DNA of 47,731 nt from CAZFZT01 sp964523675 (GTDB lineage Bacteria > Planctomycetota > Phycisphaerae > Phycisphaerales > SM1A02): contig CAZFZT010000015.1 of the NCBI GenBank assembly GCA_964523675.1, forward strand, positions 1 through 47,731, read 5' to 3'. The notes under the pieces are model-generated. The model was not told the origin of the DNA. It ran no database searches and saw nothing but the letters and a program-made list of their open reading frames with translations. Shown piece by piece: positions 17,482 to 24,860 of this stretch. The position numbers and the translations under genes were made by a program. How positions within the stretch are numbered: position 1 is the stretch's first letter; every line of letters starts with the position of its first letter.

Positions 17482-17877
17482 ATGAGATCACAGTTCACGA
17501 CACATTTCAGATCGGCTCTGGCGCTGGTGGCGCTTGCCGCAGTCGCCGGCGCTCTGGTGGCCTGTCAGCCACGGCAGCGCGAATCCGTCAACGCCTGGAC
17601 CGCTGACGGCATCGAATTGAATGTTCGCTCAAGCGACCAGAGCGTGCTCTCAGGCCAGGTGGTTGTTCTCACCGCCGATGCCACCAATGCGCTCGGCCGC
17701 GATGTGCGAGTTGAATGGGATGCGCCCGGCGGTGAGCTCGAGACCGAAGAGGGCGGCCACATTGCTCGGGTTCGTTACGATCGTCCCGGCACCTACATCA
17801 TCGTCTCTCGACTGTACGTCAACGACGATCTGCACCGCACCGAAACCACACGGGTGACGGTTCGGCCAGTGAACTAA
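17482..17877 (+). CDS. Small lipoprotein with Ig/PKD-like beta domain
   Basis: A product of 131 residues. The signal peptide has lipobox ALVAC (Cys28). The mature part reads as a single beta-sandwich: SVLSGQVVVLTADATNALGRDVRVEWDAPGGEL, then ARVRYDRPGTYIIVSRLYVND and a terminal TRVTVRPVN strand, like PKD or Ig-like cell-surface modules. AAAGGAT lies six bases before ATG. It is the last gene before a strong terminator and closes the secreted-protein cluster. Confidence 0.83.
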   Translation: MRSQFTTHFRSALALVALAAVAGALVACQPRQRESVNAWTADGIELNVRSSDQSVLSGQVVVLTADATNALGRDVRVEWDAPGGELETEEGGHIARVRYDRPGTYIIVSRLYVNDDLHRTETTRVTVRPVN

Positions 17878-17910
17878 AGACGTCCAGTAGTCTGAGTTGC
17901 AACGATACGG

Positions 17911-17955
17911 CGAACGCACCGATCCTCCGGGGATCGGTCGCGTTCGTTCATTTTT
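17911..17955 (+). terminator. Rho-independent terminator
   Basis: CGAACGCACCGATCC (17911-17925) pairs with GGATCGGTCGCGTTCG (17931-17946, one bulged base), followed by TTCATTTTT. It ends the 13.6-17.9 kb cluster. Confidence 0.92.
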
Positions 17956-17961
17956 GCCCAT

Positions 17962-18025
17962 CACAACGAGCCGCGACCACAACGAGCCGAAACCACAACG
18001 AGCCGCGCCCACAACGAGCCGCGAC
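17962..18025. repeat. 4 x 16-bp tandem repeat
   Basis: Four back-to-back units of CACAACGAGCCGCGAC (17962, 17978, 17994, 18010) with one to three substitutions each, placed right after the terminator. The array continues into CGCCAGGAAGCGG, which resembles the palindromic spacer repeats elsewhere in this window. Confidence 0.9.
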
Positions 18026-18043
18026 CGCCAGGAAGCGGAGCCG

Positions 18044-18205
18044 TCAGTTCGAGCCCCACACGCCATCATCGCGGAGCTTCGGCCGAAACACCAGCGTCTG
18101 GTCGCCCTCACCATCACCCTCATCGCCCGGCATCATCTGCGCTTCATTGGCATCATGCTCAACAGGCAACGGCGGATCGAGTTCGATGGCGTAGCGCACG
18201 AACAT
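18044..18205 (-). CDS. Possible small acidic protein
   Basis: A short frame of 53 residues if started at ATG 18205 (MFVRYAIELDPPLP); it can also be extended to 18310. It is acidic in the middle (EGDGEGDQ) and not low-complexity in the manner of a shadow frame. It is divergent from the frameshifted gene at 18273. There is no family match and only a weak ribosome site, so this is a tentative call. Confidence 0.35.
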   Translation of the reverse strand: MFVRYAIELDPPLPVEHDANEAQMMPGDEGDGEGDQTLVFRPKLRDDGVWGSN

Positions 18206-18272
18206 CGCACCTGTTGATGGAAGCGGCCCACGACACTTGCCGCCCCGATCGCTTCCTGTTAGGATCGGCCGC

Positions 18273-18462
18273 ATGGCGAAGCAGCCAACCGGGAAGCAGC
18301 CGAAAAGCAAAGCCGTGAAGCCGGTGAGCCGGGCGCTGCGCGTTCGGCTTCGCGATCGACGCCGAGCGCGAAGCCGCCGCGATCTACAAACGCTCAGGCA
18401 GAATCATCAAACTCCTCCCAGTCCAGGAGATTCTGGATGAGGAGCATGTGCAGAAGATGTGA
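18273..18462 (+). pseudogene. Small gene with an apparent frameshift
   Basis: The frame from ATG 18273 reads MAKQPTGKQPKSKAVKPVSRAL and then degenerates into Arg-rich shadow sequence. From about 18340, the frame one base later reads FGFAIDAEREAAAIYKRSG and continues RIIKLLPVQEILDEEHVQKM to a TGA at 18460-18462. The second frame is clearly protein-like but has no start of its own, because it follows a TGA at 18325. A one-base insertion near 18334-18342, real or a sequencing error, joins the two. The product would be about 62 residues. It ends 30 nt before the next gene. Confidence 0.5.
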
Positions 18463-18492
18463 GACGTAAGCCCAGTTCTAAGCGCGCTAATC

Positions 18493-19263
18493 ATGGTTCG
18501 GCGAGTATTCCAATTCATATGGGCTGGTGTCACGGTCTTACTTGTGGTGCTTCATATCGTTGTCCACGAACCATTCGCACGCCTTGGAGAGTTCGCCGTC
18601 CTAGTCGGACTCGTAGTGCTTGCTGGTCAGTCGATCCTAGGGGTGTGGCGCTGGGCCGACCTTTCGGCGCGCAAGGGTTTACTCTGGCTCCTCAATTCCT
18701 CTGTCAACTGGACGCTAGAAGTGAGACTTCGAGTGCAAGACCCGGTCGAGGATGCTGATATCAGTGTTCTCTTGGGCGAATTGCAGGCGTCTCGCCCTGA
18801 AGATCGCGTGTTCCGCAATGAACCTTCAGACGTCATTACCATTGATCTTGACCGTTCATACAGTCTCACGGTACGGCCGGTACAATCCCAACTCGATACA
18901 TGGTGGGTGGTTCGCTTCAAGTCTGTCACAATTGGCTATCGCGATGGTATCCACGTGCTACAGCGAGTTTTCATGCCTGTGGTCGATACGATCCGAAAGA
19001 ATCTTGAGCACACAGAAGAGGAATTGTACGCTATAGAGGCACGCTTCAACCGCGTTAATCCGTACGCCGCCGTCCTACTCAACGAGCTCCGCGTGGATGC
19101 CGCGGACCAAGTCTTCTTATCGTTTCGCCATGATGATAGCACTGTTCGGTTGACCAAAGAGTGCGTGACTGTTTCCAGCCAGGTCCAAGCACAGGCGATC
19201 TATGCGATGTCGGCGATTTTCGGCCTATCGCTTCGGGGATCTTTTCATGTCAACGACGTTTAA
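18493..19263 (+). CDS. Unrecognised two-helix membrane protein, first gene of an accessory pair
   Basis: A product of 256 residues with two N-terminal membrane helices (about residues 7-25 and 32-50) in a hairpin, then a soluble region of about 200 residues with mixed beta and helical segments (EVRLRVQDPVEDADISVLLGEL, YSLTVRPV, WWVVRFKSVTIGYRDG, IEARFNRVNPYAAVLLNELRVD). There is no signature motif and no family is recognised. Base composition is visibly more AT-rich than in the flanking genes, suggesting transfer. It overlaps the next gene by 17 nt, so the two are coupled. No Shine-Dalgarno is obvious at ATG 18493. Confidence 0.75.
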   Translation: MVRRVFQFIWAGVTVLLVVLHIVVHEPFARLGEFAVLVGLVVLAGQSILGVWRWADLSARKGLLWLLNSSVNWTLEVRLRVQDPVEDADISVLLGELQASRPEDRVFRNEPSDVITIDLDRSYSLTVRPVQSQLDTWWVVRFKSVTIGYRDGIHVLQRVFMPVVDTIRKNLEHTEEELYAIEARFNRVNPYAAVLLNELRVDAADQVFLSFRHDDSTVRLTKECVTVSSQVQAQAIYAMSAIFGLSLRGSFHVNDV

Positions 19264-20056
19264 TCTCTTCCGACTCCGCAAGTTTCCTCCTGCGCCGACC
19301 AAGGGCGCGGTTCTCTTTCGCAAGGAAGAGGTGATGCTAGGGAATGTGCGTCCCGCACAAACACGTGTTTCGTTTAAGGGATCATCCGACGATTCGGGAG
19401 AGATTGAATGGTACACGTCTCATCACGAGATGCTCAAGCGAGTTGAGGGCCGCCTCTACGACGGAACGGAGTTCCATGAGTTTTTCAAGCGGAACGAAAT
19501 CCTGTTGACGCTTTGGCGCAATGAGAACCTACTGGTGTGCAAGTCGGGAGGTGTCGTAGCGAAGAATCTCGTTGACGAACTCAACGAGCTTTACCCCGTT
19601 AGCTTCCGCAGCGACTACCTTCACATAGACTTCCAAGCTATCCGTCCGCAAATCCGCGAGATGAATGGGATTTGGATTTCGCAGATCAACCAGCCCAATA
19701 TGGAAACACTTGCGTTCTTTGGTCCGGGCGTGGATCAAAGCGAGCTTTACGAGACACTCAAGTCGCTGGGCCAAGCAGCGTCCATTCTCATTCGTCATGA
19801 GGTCTCCGGTGCGGCTATCCCTGTGATTGTCTCGGCGAAAGGCACGGTTACTTTTCCGCAGCCGGCAGCAAGCGAGGAACAAGTGGCGCGCGTGCTTCAC
19901 CTCTATCAGACGCTTTTGAAGCCGGGGCTCGTCGAGAAGGAGTCCCGACGTACTGCAAGGGACCGACGCGAGCTAGAAAGGGCAGCGGCGCAAGCCGCGG
20001 GGAAGAGCAGGAAGAAGTCAGAGCGGAACAACGGGAATAGGTGGCGCAAACACTAA
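19247..20056 (+). CDS. Unrecognised cytosolic protein, second gene of the accessory pair
   Basis: A product of 269 residues with no signal or membrane helix. The first 230 residues look like a compact mixed fold (VLFRKEEVMLGNVRPAQTRVSF, EWYTSHHEMLKRVEGRLYDG, FFGPGVDQSELYETLKSLG). The last 35 or so are strongly basic (RRTARDRRELERAAAQAAG, then KSRKKSERNNGNRWRKH), as in nucleic-acid-binding tails. ATG 19247 lies inside the end of the preceding gene, 17 nt before its stop codon; the longer frame from 19202 is not preferred. AT-richer codon use matches its partner, not its neighbours. Function is not assigned. Confidence 0.75.
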   Translation: MSTTFNLFRLRKFPPAPTKGAVLFRKEEVMLGNVRPAQTRVSFKGSSDDSGEIEWYTSHHEMLKRVEGRLYDGTEFHEFFKRNEILLTLWRNENLLVCKSGGVVAKNLVDELNELYPVSFRSDYLHIDFQAIRPQIREMNGIWISQINQPNMETLAFFGPGVDQSELYETLKSLGQAASILIRHEVSGAAIPVIVSAKGTVTFPQPAASEEQVARVLHLYQTLLKPGLVEKESRRTARDRRELERAAAQAAGKSRKKSERNNGNRWRKH

Positions 20057-20157
20057 GCCGCATCCCGGCGGATGGCGTGGTAACGCGAAGCAGAACCACG
20101 CGGTTGAACTGGCGCGCAACGTGCTTCCGCTAGCGCGGTAGCACGCCACCCGCCTAC
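20057..20157. repeat. Palindromic spacer DNA with 13-bp inverted-repeat half
   Basis: Contains GCGTGGT/ACCACGC (20075-20081 with 20095-20101), CCGC-TAGC-GCGG (20128-20139) and CACGCCACCCGCC (20142-20154). The last is a perfect reverse complement of 20852-20864 on the other side of the zinc-ribbon gene. Confidence 0.7.
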
Positions 20158-20723
20158 TCCGATGTCTCGCACCGCGCCCACCCGCATTCCGGGCAGCCAG
20201 TGGCGCTCGATCCGCGAAGGTCGTAATCACATTCAGGGCACCGACCGGACTGTCTCCGCAGGTACAGCGCGGAATCCGTCAAGATAAAGAGCGGCACCAG
20301 CAAGCAGAATGCGACGGCCGAAGTTCTCAGCATCGCAGATGACCAGCCAGCGAGTGCAGGACCCATGTGCCACGTTCGGCCGACTTCGATGACTCTGCCC
20401 GGAGTGATCGGCGAGTCGTCATACTGGAACGATTCGAACAGGTCCTGATCAAGCCACGACTCGACTTCGTCAATATGCCTTTGTTCCAACCGCGTGATGG
20501 GAGTGCCGTCCATCACGATCGCGTCGACCGATTCCCACATGCCGCCCCGACCCCTGCGCCCCTGGATGGAGATACTGCGAGCGCCAGAAGTGTACATCCG
20601 GCTCGATGAAACATAGTCGGTCGCAATCTTCCACGTCGGCAGAACAAGAATGGCAAGCAGCGCGAGCAAGACGGCCGTTAGCCGTATGCGCCTCAGCACC
20701 GTTCGAATACGGTTGCTCGACAT
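20154..20723 (-). CDS. Membrane protein with C-terminal CPxC zinc ribbon
   Basis: A product of 189 residues from ATG 20723 (MSSNRIRTVLRRIR); upstream ATGs exist but add no recognisable sequence. One N-terminal membrane helix (LTAVLLALLAILVLPTW) and one near the C-terminus (TSAVAFCLLVPLFILTDSALYL) flank an extracytoplasmic region of about 95 residues. The end is a short zinc ribbon, CPECDYDLRG then GCPECGW, a pattern I associate with many small planctomycete membrane proteins. The role is unknown. The gene sits between 13-bp inverted repeats. Confidence 0.75.
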   Translation of the reverse strand: MSSNRIRTVLRRIRLTAVLLALLAILVLPTWKIATDYVSSSRMYTSGARSISIQGRRGRGGMWESVDAIVMDGTPITRLEQRHIDEVESWLDQDLFESFQYDDSPITPGRVIEVGRTWHMGPALAGWSSAMLRTSAVAFCLLVPLFILTDSALYLRRQSGRCPECDYDLRGSSATGCPECGWARCETSE

Positions 20724-20851
20724 CGCCACGGCTGATTTTACCGTTTCGGCTACATCGCGACCGCCACGGTCTGGGACAAACCGCGACGGGACAATCCGGC
20801 ACAGGCACGCATTCCTCACGGTCATTGGACTCGCTCTGCTCTGTGCCATCT

Positions 20852-20873
20852 GGCGGGTGGCGTGGTACCCGCC
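20852..20873. repeat. Hairpin carrying the second 13-bp inverted-repeat half
   Basis: GGCGGGT (20852-20858) pairs with ACCCGCC (20867-20873), and 20852-20864 is the perfect reverse complement of 20142-20154. It lies about 40 nt upstream of ffh. Confidence 0.75.
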
Positions 20874-20915
20874 TCGGCACGAGCCGGCTCGCTGCGGCGA
20901 CTACAATCCCTGCCC

Positions 20916-22409
20916 ATGTTCGAGAACCTTTCCGACCGCTTCAACACCGTCTTCCGCAACCTTGCCGGCCGTGGGCGGATCACCGAAGACAACATTCGCG
21001 ATTCCATGCGCGAAGTGCGTACTGCGCTGCTCGAGGCGGATGTGCATCTGGATGTGGTGAAGAAATTCTGTGAGGATGTCGTTGCTGATGCGCTCGGTAA
21101 GGAAGTGACGAAGTCGCTCAAGCCGGGGCAGGAGATGATCGGCATCGTGCATCAGAAGTTGATGGACCTGATGGGGCCGGTGGATAGTCATGTGATGATG
21201 GTCGATCCCGGGCCGACCGTGATCATGATGTGCGGCTTACAGGGCTCAGGAAAGACGACCACGTGCGGCAAACTCGCTGCGTATCTCAAGCAGCGCGGCA
21301 AGAACGTCATGGTCGCAGCGGCTGACCTCCAGCGTCCTGCTGCGGTTGAGCAGCTTCGCATCGTGGTGGAGGATGTGCAGCAGAAGGCGCGGGGCAATGC
21401 GAGGGTCGAGTTTTATGGCGAGCCGGACAAGGTTGCTGAATATGGCAAGGCCGTCGGCGTGGCGGTGCAGGTGTGCCAGCGGGCGCTGAAGAAGGCGCGG
21501 GCGGAGCGGTTTGATGTGCTGATACTGGATACGGCAGGGCGGCTGCATATCAATGATGAACTCATGGGCGAACTCGATGCGGTCAACCGCACGATGAGCC
21601 CGCATCAGATTTATCTGGTCGTGGATGCGATGGTGGGGCAGGATGCGGTCAACTCTGCAAAGGCCTTTCACGAGCGGTTGGCGATCGACGGCGTGATCCT
21701 GACGAAGTTCGACTCAGACACGCGCGGCGGGGCGGCGCTGTCCGTGAAGATGGTCACTGGAGCGCCGATCAAGTTCCTGGGCGTGGGTGAGAAGTACGAT
21801 GCGCTGGAGGAATTTCACCCCGAGCGCATGGCGAGCAGAATCCTCGGCATGGGCGATGTCGTCTCCCTGGTGGAGAAGGCGCAGCAGGAGGTGTCGGAGG
21901 AGGAAGCCGAGCGTATGGCTGAGAAGATGGCGAAGGGGAAGCTGTCGATGGACGACTTCCTCAAGCAGCTGCGCTCGATTCGCAGAATGGGGCCGATGAA
22001 GCAGCTGTTGGGACTCCTTCCGGGGGTCGGGTCGATGCTCAAAGATGTGGAGATCGATGACAAGCAGCTCGATCGGCTTGAGGGCATTGTTAACTCGATG
22101 ACGAAGCGCGAGCGCGATGACATCAAGGTGCTCAACAAGTCGAGAATCAAGCGCGTGGCGAGCGGGTCCGGAACGCAGCCGGCTGATGTCAACAAGCTGA
22201 CGAAGCAGTTTGAGATGGTTCAGAAGATGACAAAGCAGATGTCCGGTTCCGGTATGGGGACGATGGGAAAGATCAAGGCCATGCGCGAACTGTCGAAATC
22301 GCAGGCGGGCCTGGGCATGTCGGGGTTGCCTGCGCTTGGCGGCGGTCGCGCTTCGACAAAGACGACCAGTCACAAATCACGCTTCAAGCAGCGCAAGAAG
22401 CGGAAGTAG
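20916..22409 (+). CDS. ffh: Signal recognition particle protein Ffh
   Basis: The SRP GTPase that binds signal peptides and SRP RNA and delivers ribosomes to FtsY. It has 497 residues. The N domain comes first, then the G domain with GLQGSGKTT (107-115), the SRP-specific box DLQRPAAVEQL, DTAGRLH, the TKFD guanine motif and DTRGGAALS. The M domain follows from about residue 300 (Met-rich; SGSGTQPADVNKLTKQF holds the SRP-RNA-binding helix-turn-helix). The tail is Lys/Arg-rich. ATG 20916 starts the normal MFENLSDRF sequence. No SRP RNA gene was seen nearby. Confidence 0.98.
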   Translation: MFENLSDRFNTVFRNLAGRGRITEDNIRDSMREVRTALLEADVHLDVVKKFCEDVVADALGKEVTKSLKPGQEMIGIVHQKLMDLMGPVDSHVMMVDPGPTVIMMCGLQGSGKTTTCGKLAAYLKQRGKNVMVAAADLQRPAAVEQLRIVVEDVQQKARGNARVEFYGEPDKVAEYGKAVGVAVQVCQRALKKARAERFDVLILDTAGRLHINDELMGELDAVNRTMSPHQIYLVVDAMVGQDAVNSAKAFHERLAIDGVILTKFDSDTRGGAALSVKMVTGAPIKFLGVGEKYDALEEFHPERMASRILGMGDVVSLVEKAQQEVSEEEAERMAEKMAKGKLSMDDFLKQLRSIRRMGPMKQLLGLLPGVGSMLKDVEIDDKQLDRLEGIVNSMTKRERDDIKVLNKSRIKRVASGSGTQPADVNKLTKQFEMVQKMTKQMSGSGMGTMGKIKAMRELSKSQAGLGMSGLPALGGGRASTKTTSHKSRFKQRKKRK

Positions 22410-22457
22410 CCATGCCTCGGTGTTCGCGGCTTTGTTAGATCAGCTGGGTAAAGAAAA

Positions 22458-22491
22458 GATGAGGGCGTCAGCCGGAGCCGACACCCTCATC
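22458..22491 (+). terminator. Probable terminator after ffh
   Basis: GATGAGGG (22458-22465) pairs with CCCTCATC (22484-22491), extended inward by GTC/GAC after one mismatch, about 50 nt after the ffh stop. The following T-run is weak. Confidence 0.5.
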
Positions 22492-22630
22492 ATCTTCGTG
22501 CCCGGCGTTCTGAACTCGAGCTCAGTCGCCGGTCATCTCTCGCGTGATCTCACTCTACTCGTCGCGTATCAAGTGAGTGAAGCGCGGCAAGGGCGGCGAC
22601 TCCATCGGAACCGGGCCGCAATCGATGGAG

Positions 22631-22960
22631 TTACGATTCACTGTTGCCGTTGCCTTGTTTCGACGCCTCGGATTGAGATGGTGGCGGAGTGGTTGTTCGC
22701 CGCCCTCGAGAGGCGCGGCCCCCTTTCGCTCCGATGCGCGACATATGTTCACGATTTTGGCTGACGGCCTGGCCTCCTTTGCGCCCGGCTTCGCGCGCCT
22801 CTTCGCTGGAAAACTCATGAGCCCGGCCTTTCTGATGCGCTGCCTTGCCGCCGGCCCTGGCGATTTCGCGCTGCTTCTCCGGGTCCATTGCTGCAAACCC
22901 CCGCCTTCCTGTCTTGCGTTTGACTTCGCTGTTGTGCACGTTTCGGGAGTCCTGAATCAC
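22631..22960 (-). CDS. KGG-domain stress-type protein (YciG-like), GTG start
   Basis: A small basic, probably unstructured protein of 109 residues carrying KGG motifs (GRRGFAAMDPEKQREIARAGG, AREAGRKGGQAV, MSRIGAKGG). This pattern defines YciG/GsiB-like stress proteins. The GTG at 22960 has a perfect TAAGGAGGTT upstream (22967-22976 on the plus strand), so it is preferred over the GTG at 23014 that the open frame allows. The C-terminus is Ser/Pro/Gln-rich. It is the natural partner type of the YciE/YciF-like gene at 15186, though not adjacent. Confidence 0.85.
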   Translation of the reverse strand: MIQDSRNVHNSEVKRKTGRRGFAAMDPEKQREIARAGGKAAHQKGRAHEFSSEEAREAGRKGGQAVSQNREHMSRIGAKGGRASRGRRTTTPPPSQSEASKQGNGNSES

Positions 22961-23274
22961 GTGATAAACCTCCTTATGACTTGGCCGCCGCTGAGCCCGG
23001 CGGTCATTCCTCACCTCCCGACCAATCTCATGGAAGCGGCTGTCGGCCAGACTTCCAGAGCATTACAGGACCGTTCTCGGCCAGAGCGTATTGGAAGCGA
23101 AACCGGTTATGCCGCATTCACGATGACCGGCTCAATGGCTGGGATGGATTGTGAATCCAGGGAAGAAGCCGACATTGCTTGATGGATGAGCACAGATATT
23201 CAGGTGGACGAAGCGTCGATTCAGGAGTGAAACTGCCGTAAAGCCGCACCGATACTCGGCCGATAACGGACTCC
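22961..23274. promoter_or_regulatory. Divergent promoter region between the KGG gene and sthA
   Basis: 314 nt with no convincing ORF. It must carry promoters for both flanking genes; only the KGG-side Shine-Dalgarno (22967-22976) is clear. No repeat or operator was recognised. Confidence 0.4.
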
Positions 23275-24744
23275 GTGCAGGATTCCTACGACCTCATCTG
23301 TCTGGGCTGCGGACCCGCCGGTGAGAAGGCCGCCACGCAGGCGGCGTATTACGGCAAGCGCGTGGCGGTCATTGAGAAGGCGGCGCGTCCCGGCGGCGCG
23401 ATGGTCAATACCGGCACGATTCCCTCGAAGGCCCTCCGGGAGACCGCGCTGCTGCTCTCCGCGATGAATCGACGGCCGATCCCCGGCGTTGAGGCGATTG
23501 CGCTCAACCATGATGTGTCGATTGCGAAGTTCATGGCGCAGCGGCACTACATCGAGCAGCAGGAGCACGACCGAATCGAACAGTCGTTCGATCGACACGG
23601 AATCGACGTGCACCGCGGCTTCGGCCGGCTTGTCGATGCCCACACCATCGATGTGGTTCAGCAGGGAACGGATTCAACCAGCAGCGCTGCTCAGCGAACG
23701 CGGCTCACCGCCGATTACATGCTCATCGCAACGGGGTCGTCTCCTCTGCGACCGGCGCACATTCCATTTCACTTACCTGGCGTCGTCGATGCGGACGGCG
23801 TGCTGGAGTTGGAATCCCTGCCTCGTTCGATGGTTATCGTGGGCGGCGGTGTCATCGGGATGGAGTACGCATCGATCTTCGCGGAGATGGAGGTGCAGGT
23901 CACGCTGGTGCACTCCAGCGGGAGCGTCCTCGGCTTCCTCGACCCCGAATGTCGTGAGCGCCTGGTGCGGGCGATGCGAGAGCAGGGGGTTGAGTTCATC
24001 CTTGGAGATTCCGTTGAAGGTGTTCGTCATGCGGCGAACGGCAACGCAGCCATGACGGCGCCCCTTGAGGTTGATCTCGAAAGCGGCGCAAAGTTGCCGT
24101 GCGATGTGCTGTTGTGGGCTGCAGGTCGATCGAGCAACAGCGCAAACATCGGGCTGGAAGAGGTTGGGGTCTCAATGGGCGAGCGCGGTTTGATCCTCGT
24201 TGACGAGCATTATCGCACGAACGTGGAATCGATTTACGCTGCCGGCGACGTGATCGGCTTTCCGGCTCTGGCGGCAACTTCTATGGAGCAGGGGCGCATC
24301 GCTGCGTGCCATATGTTCGGCATCCGTTTCAAGGACAAGCTCGCAGAGACCACGCCGATCGGCCTCTACACGATCCCGGCCGTTTCAATGGTGGGGCTGA
24401 CCGCGAAGGAAGCAAATGATCAGGGGCGGGCGGTTGTGCTCGGGAGATCAGAGTATCGAAGCAATGTGCGCGGCCGGATGCTCGGCGATGATCAGGGATT
24501 GCTGCGCTGCGTCTTTGACCGTCAGACCCGCGCGTTGATCGGGGCCTCGATCGTCGGCGAAGATGCGACTGAATTGATTCACATGGCGCAGACGTTGATT
24601 GCTGCGAACGTGGGAATCGACTACCTCATCAACTCCTGCTTCAACTACCCTTCCCTGGCGGAACTTTACAAGTACGCGGCGTACAGCGCGCTGCAGTCGC
24701 TGGCAGCCGAGGATGAACCGCACGCGCAGAAGTGTGCGGCGTAG
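23275..24744 (+). CDS. sthA: SthA-type NAD(P)+ transhydrogenase (flavoprotein)
   Basis: A soluble FAD-dependent pyridine-nucleotide disulfide-family enzyme of 489 residues that exchanges hydride between NADPH and NAD. FAD-binding GCGPAGEKAA is near residue 11, NAD-binding VVGGGVIGMEYAS in the middle, and the FAD motif YAAGDVIGFPALA follows. The redox-Cys segment reads PGGAMVNTGTIPSKALRE: both cysteines of the lipoamide dehydrogenase motif are missing, which supports SthA over a disulfide reductase. The C-terminal dimer domain (NYPSLAELYKYAAYSALQ) is intact. The start is GTG. Confidence 0.92.
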   Translation: MQDSYDLICLGCGPAGEKAATQAAYYGKRVAVIEKAARPGGAMVNTGTIPSKALRETALLLSAMNRRPIPGVEAIALNHDVSIAKFMAQRHYIEQQEHDRIEQSFDRHGIDVHRGFGRLVDAHTIDVVQQGTDSTSSAAQRTRLTADYMLIATGSSPLRPAHIPFHLPGVVDADGVLELESLPRSMVIVGGGVIGMEYASIFAEMEVQVTLVHSSGSVLGFLDPECRERLVRAMREQGVEFILGDSVEGVRHAANGNAAMTAPLEVDLESGAKLPCDVLLWAAGRSSNSANIGLEEVGVSMGERGLILVDEHYRTNVESIYAAGDVIGFPALAATSMEQGRIAACHMFGIRFKDKLAETTPIGLYTIPAVSMVGLTAKEANDQGRAVVLGRSEYRSNVRGRMLGDDQGLLRCVFDRQTRALIGASIVGEDATELIHMAQTLIAANVGIDYLINSCFNYPSLAELYKYAAYSALQSLAAEDEPHAQKCAA

Positions 24745-24747
24745 GGC

Positions 24748-24835
24748 AGGTCCACAGGTCCACAAGTCCACAGGTCCACAGGTCCACAGGTCCGCAGGTC
24801 CACAGGTCCGCAGGTCCACAGGTCCACAGGTCTTG
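24748..24835. repeat. 8-bp tandem repeat, about 10.5 copies
   Basis: Ten units of AGGTCCAC (with AAGTCCAC and AGGTCCGC variants) run from 24748 to 24827, followed by a decayed unit to 24835. The array fills the spacer between the convergent sthA and peptidase genes. Being an 8-mer array, it should be prone to slippage. Confidence 0.93.
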
Positions 24836-24860
24836 TGTCGCATTAGGTTGTGGCGGCGCG

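Noticed and set aside
17962..18025. CRISPR array
   Set aside because: Units are 16 bp with no spacers between them and no cas genes are in the window.
22410..22630. SRP RNA (ffs) gene downstream of ffh
   Set aside because: The conserved GGAAGCAGCC-type SRP RNA loop sequence was looked for and not found.
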